Source: Methylophaga pinxianii
GTDB taxonomy: Bacteria; Pseudomonadota; Gammaproteobacteria; Nitrosococcales; Methylophagaceae
Assembly (NCBI RefSeq): GCF_020447225.1
Contig: NZ_JAJAEO010000164.1
Span: 1 to 48,239 of the forward strand
Direction: 5' to 3'
DNA length: 48,239 nucleotides
Shown: positions 44,762-48,239 of the stretch, one piece after another
How positions within the stretch are numbered: the stretch's first letter is position 1
Layout: the number at the start of each line of letters is the position of its first letter
Notes under the pieces: generated by a model
What the model was told of the DNA's origin: nothing
Databases searched by the model: none
What the model saw: the letters and a program-made list of their open reading frames with translations, nothing else
Translations under genes and position numbers: made by a program

Positions 44762-45607
44762 GTGAAAGACGCTACAGCCGCACTTTACATTGTTGCCACG
44801 CCAATCGGCAATCTCGCCGATATCTCAGCGCGCGCCATTGAAGTCCTGTCTTCAGTGGATTTAATTGCAGCGGAGGACACTCGCCACAGCAAATATTTGT
44901 TACAACATCACGGTATCGAAACTCCAACTATTTCTCTGCATGAACATAACGAGCAGCAGCGCAGTGAATTATTGTTAACAAAAATAGCGGACGGAAATTC
45001 CATTGCTCTGATTTCAGATGCCGGTACACCATTAATCAGCGATCCGGGGTTTCGACTGGTCAATATGGCACGTGAACAGGGTGTTGAGGTGATTCCTATA
45101 CCTGGCGCCTGTGCCGTTATTACCGCCTTATCAGCCTCTGGACTATCCGCTGAACGCTTTGCTTTTGAAGGGTTTCTGCCGCCGAAAGCTACGGCACGTC
45201 GCCAGGTTTTGGAAAAGCTGGTAAACGAACCGCGAACAATGATTTTTTATGAAAGTCCCAAACGGATGGTAGCGAGCTTGCAGGATATGTTGAGCGTATT
45301 TGGTGGTGAGCGTAAAGCATGCTTGGCACGTGAACTGACAAAAATGTTCGAAACCATTGTTACACTACCGTTAGCCGAATTAGTCGAGGTCGTCATCAGC
45401 GACGCAAATCATCAAAAGGGTGAGATAGTCCTCCTTATCGAAGGGCAATCAACGGTAACGGATATTGATGAAGCTGAGCAGCTGCGGGTGTTAAACATTC
45501 TGCTGAAAGAAATGCCGTTAAAGCAGGCTGCGAGCATCACGGCATCGATTCTTGGTATCAAGAAGAATAAAGCTTATGAGATGGCGTTGAAACTTCAGCA
45601 AAAATAA
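44762..45607 (+). CDS. rsmI: 16S rRNA (cytidine1402-2'-O)-methyltransferase RsmI
   Basis: Tetrapyrrole-methylase-fold enzyme of 281 aa that methylates C1402 of 16S rRNA. Motifs: YIVATPIGNLADISARAIE (residues 8-26), LIAAEDTRHSKYLLQHHG, ALISDAGTPLISDPGFRLV, PIPGACAVITALSASGL and FEGFLPPKATARR. The GTG at 44762 follows TCAGGATA. It is divergent from lpoA, as in Pseudomonas and E. coli. rnpB follows directly in the same orientation. Confidence 0.96.
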   Translation: MKDATAALYIVATPIGNLADISARAIEVLSSVDLIAAEDTRHSKYLLQHHGIETPTISLHEHNEQQRSELLLTKIADGNSIALISDAGTPLISDPGFRLVNMAREQGVEVIPIPGACAVITALSASGLSAERFAFEGFLPPKATARRQVLEKLVNEPRTMIFYESPKRMVASLQDMLSVFGGERKACLARELTKMFETIVTLPLAELVEVVISDANHQKGEIVLLIEGQSTVTDIDEAEQLRVLNILLKEMPLKQAASITASILGIKKNKAYEMALKLQQK

Positions 45608-45630
45608 CACTGCTACGGTAAAATAACTGG

Positions 45631-45980
<350 letters not shown>

Positions 45981-46039
45981 ACTTATATTTATGGTTCTGT
46001 ATCAATGGGTTACGACTCCAATCAAGGAGACTCTGACTT

Positions 46040-47332
46040 ATGGTACAAGAACTGGTACAAACTGGAAACTCTTACGTTTATCTCAGACGGAAAACTTATT
46101 ATTTCCGCGTGTTGATTCCTCAGCATTTACGAGAGCTTTGTCCCTCGTTACCACGAGAGATAAAACGTAGCCTTCGTACTGACTCCCTGACAGATGCCCT
46201 CGCAATGGTCAGTGACAAAATCCCTCTGATTCGTTTGTTAAGAAGCACTGATAATGCTGATACTTTGTTGGCAATATGTCAGCGGTTATCCGACTTCAGT
46301 AAACAAGTAAGCCAATGGGTTAAGTCCAAACTGAAAAGTTATGGGCAACAACTTGAGAGTCCACCCGCATGGCCTGAACGAAAGCGTAAAGTGATTCCTC
46401 TCGATCGTGCATGGCAAGACTTCAGTGAATGGAAAAAATGGACTGACAAACAGGCCAAAGCAAATCAGAGAATGTTTGATAACCTTCGTTTGTTCCTTGG
46501 TAATAAAGATGTAAGGGATATCACCAAGAGACATCTTAAAATTGCATTGGAAGGCATCTCGCAATTACCTCAGAGAAACAAGAAACAATACAATCAGATT
46601 CCCCTTGAGAAGCTACCTGAGATCACAATACCTGATGAAGATAGGGTATCCGGCAAGTACGTTAAAGAACACCTCAAACTTGCACAGAGCTTCTTTAGCA
46701 GTTATCTAAAGCATGAAGCTGATCTTATTCAAGTTTCACCAAGTGAAGGCGTAAGCTGGGACTACGAAAACAGACGTTTTGGTTGCCTAACCGATTCAGA
46801 AGTAATGGATGCGATTGAAAAAGCTAAGTTAAAACCAGAGTGGTTTAGGTGGTTCTTGTTAATGGCTGCTTATTCTGGAGCAAGACGCAGTGAAATTGCA
46901 GCGCTAACAAAGGACGACATTAAGCTTTGCCCAGATACCAAGCGTTATTACTTTATCGTCAAGGAGGGTAAGACTAAAGCGGCTAGACGTACAGTTCCGA
47001 TACACAACCATCTGATTGAACTCGGATTATTGGAGTGGATTGACTCCAGCAACTACCGCTTTTTCAATACTGCTTATGAGAATCTGAACAGAGTAACTGA
47101 TTTATTCGGCTCCATACTTGAAAGAAACGTCAATGATCACGGTGAACGTCTAGTATTTCACTCTCTCAGACATACATTTATTACAAAGGCTAGAGCGGCT
47201 GGAATAAATAATGTTTTGGTTCAGCAAGTCGTTGGGCACGAGAAGTATGGTGCTGGACAAACTGATCGTTACACTCATACTTTCCAACTAAAAGACGTGT
47301 TAAAGGTTGTTGACTGCATTCAATACCCTTAG
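46040..47332 (+). CDS. tyrosine recombinase/integrase of a mobile element
   Basis: Site-specific integrase of 430 aa. The N-terminus (NSYVYLRRKTYYFRVLIPQH) is of the type seen in DUF6538-like integrases. A core-binding helical domain lies at about 110-220. The catalytic set is complete: R282 (YSGARRSEI), H374-x-x-R377 (HSLRHTF), H400 (VVGHEKYG) and the nucleophile Y411 (DRYTH). The ATG follows AAGGAG by about 11 bases. The position right after rnpB suggests that the element inserted at the 3' end of that gene. No excisionase or cargo gene is seen before the IS at the window edge. Confidence 0.9.
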   Translation: MVQELVQTGNSYVYLRRKTYYFRVLIPQHLRELCPSLPREIKRSLRTDSLTDALAMVSDKIPLIRLLRSTDNADTLLAICQRLSDFSKQVSQWVKSKLKSYGQQLESPPAWPERKRKVIPLDRAWQDFSEWKKWTDKQAKANQRMFDNLRLFLGNKDVRDITKRHLKIALEGISQLPQRNKKQYNQIPLEKLPEITIPDEDRVSGKYVKEHLKLAQSFFSSYLKHEADLIQVSPSEGVSWDYENRRFGCLTDSEVMDAIEKAKLKPEWFRWFLLMAAYSGARRSEIAALTKDDIKLCPDTKRYYFIVKEGKTKAARRTVPIHNHLIELGLLEWIDSSNYRFFNTAYENLNRVTDLFGSILERNVNDHGERLVFHSLRHTFITKARAAGINNVLVQQVVGHEKYGAGQTDRYTHTFQLKDVLKVVDCIQYP

Positions 47333-48141
47333 AACGCGCTTCGTGATCCTCTGATCTTGTTTCTCCTGAAGGATGAACCTAGGGTAGCTGAAACAAATTC
47401 TGTGCGGTTAGATCAAGATGTAACTAATTTCAGTTTCTTGGAAGCTGCTCTCAGTGTCATGTATGTGATGCCCTGTTTATTCTTTTCAGAATACCGCAAG
47501 TATGATCTCCTGATCGACTTTCAGCAGACCCGAGCCATCACTCTATCAGCAAGGATAGAAAGACGATCAGAAGGGCTTGGGGAATCCTTAAAGCTGATAC
47601 TTTTTCATGATTGTCATCAATATATGACCTGACAATGACCAAAGTCGCTGAACTGATACTGACACAATCTCTAACGGATAACTGGCAGATCAAGCTCTGA
47701 AATACGTTAGTTTTTCTGAAGTATTTTGTGGGGTTTTTCTGTCTTTCCTGACAATGACTTAACTTACTTATCCACAAATTACCACGCACCTTAGGAAGAA
47801 CCTAACATAGTTCGACCGGGGGCAGTATGCGTTTTATCGTATGCTGACGGCATGAAAAGGAAACTATTCGTTATAAGTCCGTGAATCTGAAAGTTTCGAC
47901 GTAAAGACAAAAGTGTTTTTTACAGAGACATTTAAGGTTTTTCTCCCTTACCCTTCACTATGACTTTAAGTCGAAGCTGTCCAGAGTAATGCGCCCGGGT
48001 TGGACTGGGAATAACGCCATGCCTCGGAATAATCGGAAGTAGAACTAACAAACTACTAGACGCTATTTCGTTGAAACTCTGGTAGAGATGAAGGTGCCTT
48101 ACAGGGGCACTGGAGTACTCGTAATATGATGCTGTGGGGGG
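47333..48141. other. 809-base region without a convincing gene, rich in inverted repeats
   Basis: Between the integrase and the IS end there are only short open frames without ribosome sites or recognisable products. Structures that can be seen are CAGTATGCG / CGTATGCTG (47823-47846, six-base loop), a 14-base inverted repeat at 47893-47906 and 47964-47977 (12 Watson-Crick pairs, one G:T, one mismatch), AGTAG / CTACT, and GTGCC / GGCAC (48094-48110). One perfect DnaA-box sequence TTATCCACA is at 47768-47776. It may be element DNA with a structured RNA, or decayed sequence. Confidence 0.45.
47893..47977. repeat. 14-base inverted repeat enclosing about 57 bases
   Basis: Left arm GTTTCGACGTAAAG (47893-47906) and right arm CTTTAAGTCGAAGC (47964-47977) are complementary except for one G:T wobble and one mismatch. 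The loop is T-rich and contains no gene. It could fold as an RNA stem or be a recombination or protein-binding site. Confidence 0.5.
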
Positions 48142-48239
48142 TGGGTTTCCCACAAATTCACGGACACATAGTTAAGCCCGTATAGCCTTTTTCAAATTCT
48201 ACCGGACTAATTCCGCCTAATGTCGAATGACGACGTTTC
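48142..48239 (-). mobile_element. end of an IS3-family insertion sequence (cut by window edge)
   Basis: The C-terminus of an IS3-type transposase reads leftwards to its stop at 48158. The element end is probably at 48142, where TGGGTTTCCCACAAATTC leads into ACGGACACATAG. This parallels the TG...GGACACA ends of IS3. The left flank is the gene-free region after the integrase. Confidence 0.7.
48158..48239 (-). CDS. IS3-family transposase, C-terminal end (partial)
   Basis: Only the last 26 codons and one base are in the window. They read K-RRHSTLGGISPVEFEKGY and end TGLTMCP before the TGA. The RRHSxLG-x-SPxEFE pattern is diagnostic of the end of the IS3-group DDE (OrfB) transposase. The rest, including the DDE residues and OrfA, lies beyond the right edge. 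The stop codon lies inside or next to the terminal inverted repeat, as is common in this group. Confidence 0.85.
   Translation of the reverse strand, partial: KRRHSTLGGISPVEFEKGYTGLTMCP

Noticed and set aside
46042-46065. Direct repeat GGTACAA...ACTGG at the integrase start
   Set aside because: It encodes the repeated Val-Gln in the protein start and shows no further repeat structure.
47357-47632. 91-codon frame after the integrase
   Set aside because: TTG start, no ribosome site, no recognisable motif or composition.
47768-47776. Perfect DnaA box TTATCCACA
   Set aside because: Single copy; one chance match in a 48-kb window is unremarkable, and no AT-rich unwinding region or replication gene accompanies it.
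47538-47789. 83-codon leftward frame after the integrase
   Set aside because: No ribosome site and no recognisable product.
47932-48153. 73-codon leftward frame near the IS end
   Set aside because: It crosses the probable IS boundary and lies over inverted repeats; nothing supports translation.

Overview
The window looks like chromosomal DNA of a gammaproteobacterium with moderate base composition. Gene order in several blocks matches Pseudomonas and its relatives: MTA deaminase-ubiG-HAD phosphatase, cysI-DUF934, ribH-nusB-thiL-pgpA, rlmB/rpsF-rpsR-rplI-dnaB-alr-radA, and dolP-yraN-lpoA-rsmI-rnpB. An MxaD-like START protein, a hopanoid-type squalene synthase (HpnC) and a cis/trans fatty acid isomerase suggest a methylotroph such as Methylophaga. 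That placement is inference; no rRNA or other definitive marker is present.

Layout, left to right. 1-5 kb: a small His/Gly/Pro-rich lipoprotein, a membrane-anchored endonuclease/exonuclease/phosphatase protein, a cti gene split by a frameshift, and hpnC. 5-9 kb: a leftward overlapping run mtaD-ubiG-mupP/gph-rmuC-hpnC. 9-11.6 kb: rightward mtnA, an SDR and an APH-like kinase. MtaD and MtnA are successive parts of 5'-methylthioadenosine salvage. 11.6-14.85 kb: a leftward thiamine uptake operon headed by a TPP riboswitch (TonB-dependent receptor, YKOF-like protein, PnuC/PnuT permease). 15-21.2 kb: MxaD-like protein, CysB, a small secreted protein, then TSUP permease-cysH-cysD-cysN. The four-cysteine CysH and the absence of CysC indicate reduction of APS. 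21.4-23.2 kb: an EAL phosphodiesterase, a deoxyinosine glycosylase and a DUF3465 protein. 23.8-25.9 kb: siroheme sulfite reductase and DUF934.

25.9-33.2 kb holds housekeeping genes: apaH, ribH-nusB-thiL-pgpA, a PfkB kinase, rnd, an alpha/beta hydrolase, a glutaredoxin-like protein and moaB. 33.3-41 kb holds an OmpA-family lipoprotein, rlmB, a ribosomal protein operon with a candidate S6:S18 leader, dnaB, alr and radA. 41-45.6 kb holds a PilZ protein, hemJ, dolP, yraN, lpoA and rsmI.

The right end changes character. The RNase P RNA gene is followed, with no terminator, by a tyrosine integrase. Then come about 800 bases with no convincing gene but several inverted repeats, and finally the end of an IS3-family element that runs off the window. 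In Pseudomonas rnpB is followed by mraZ and the division/cell wall cluster, so a mobile element appears to have entered at the 3' end of rnpB. This is the least ordinary part of the window. The rest is well explained by known families.
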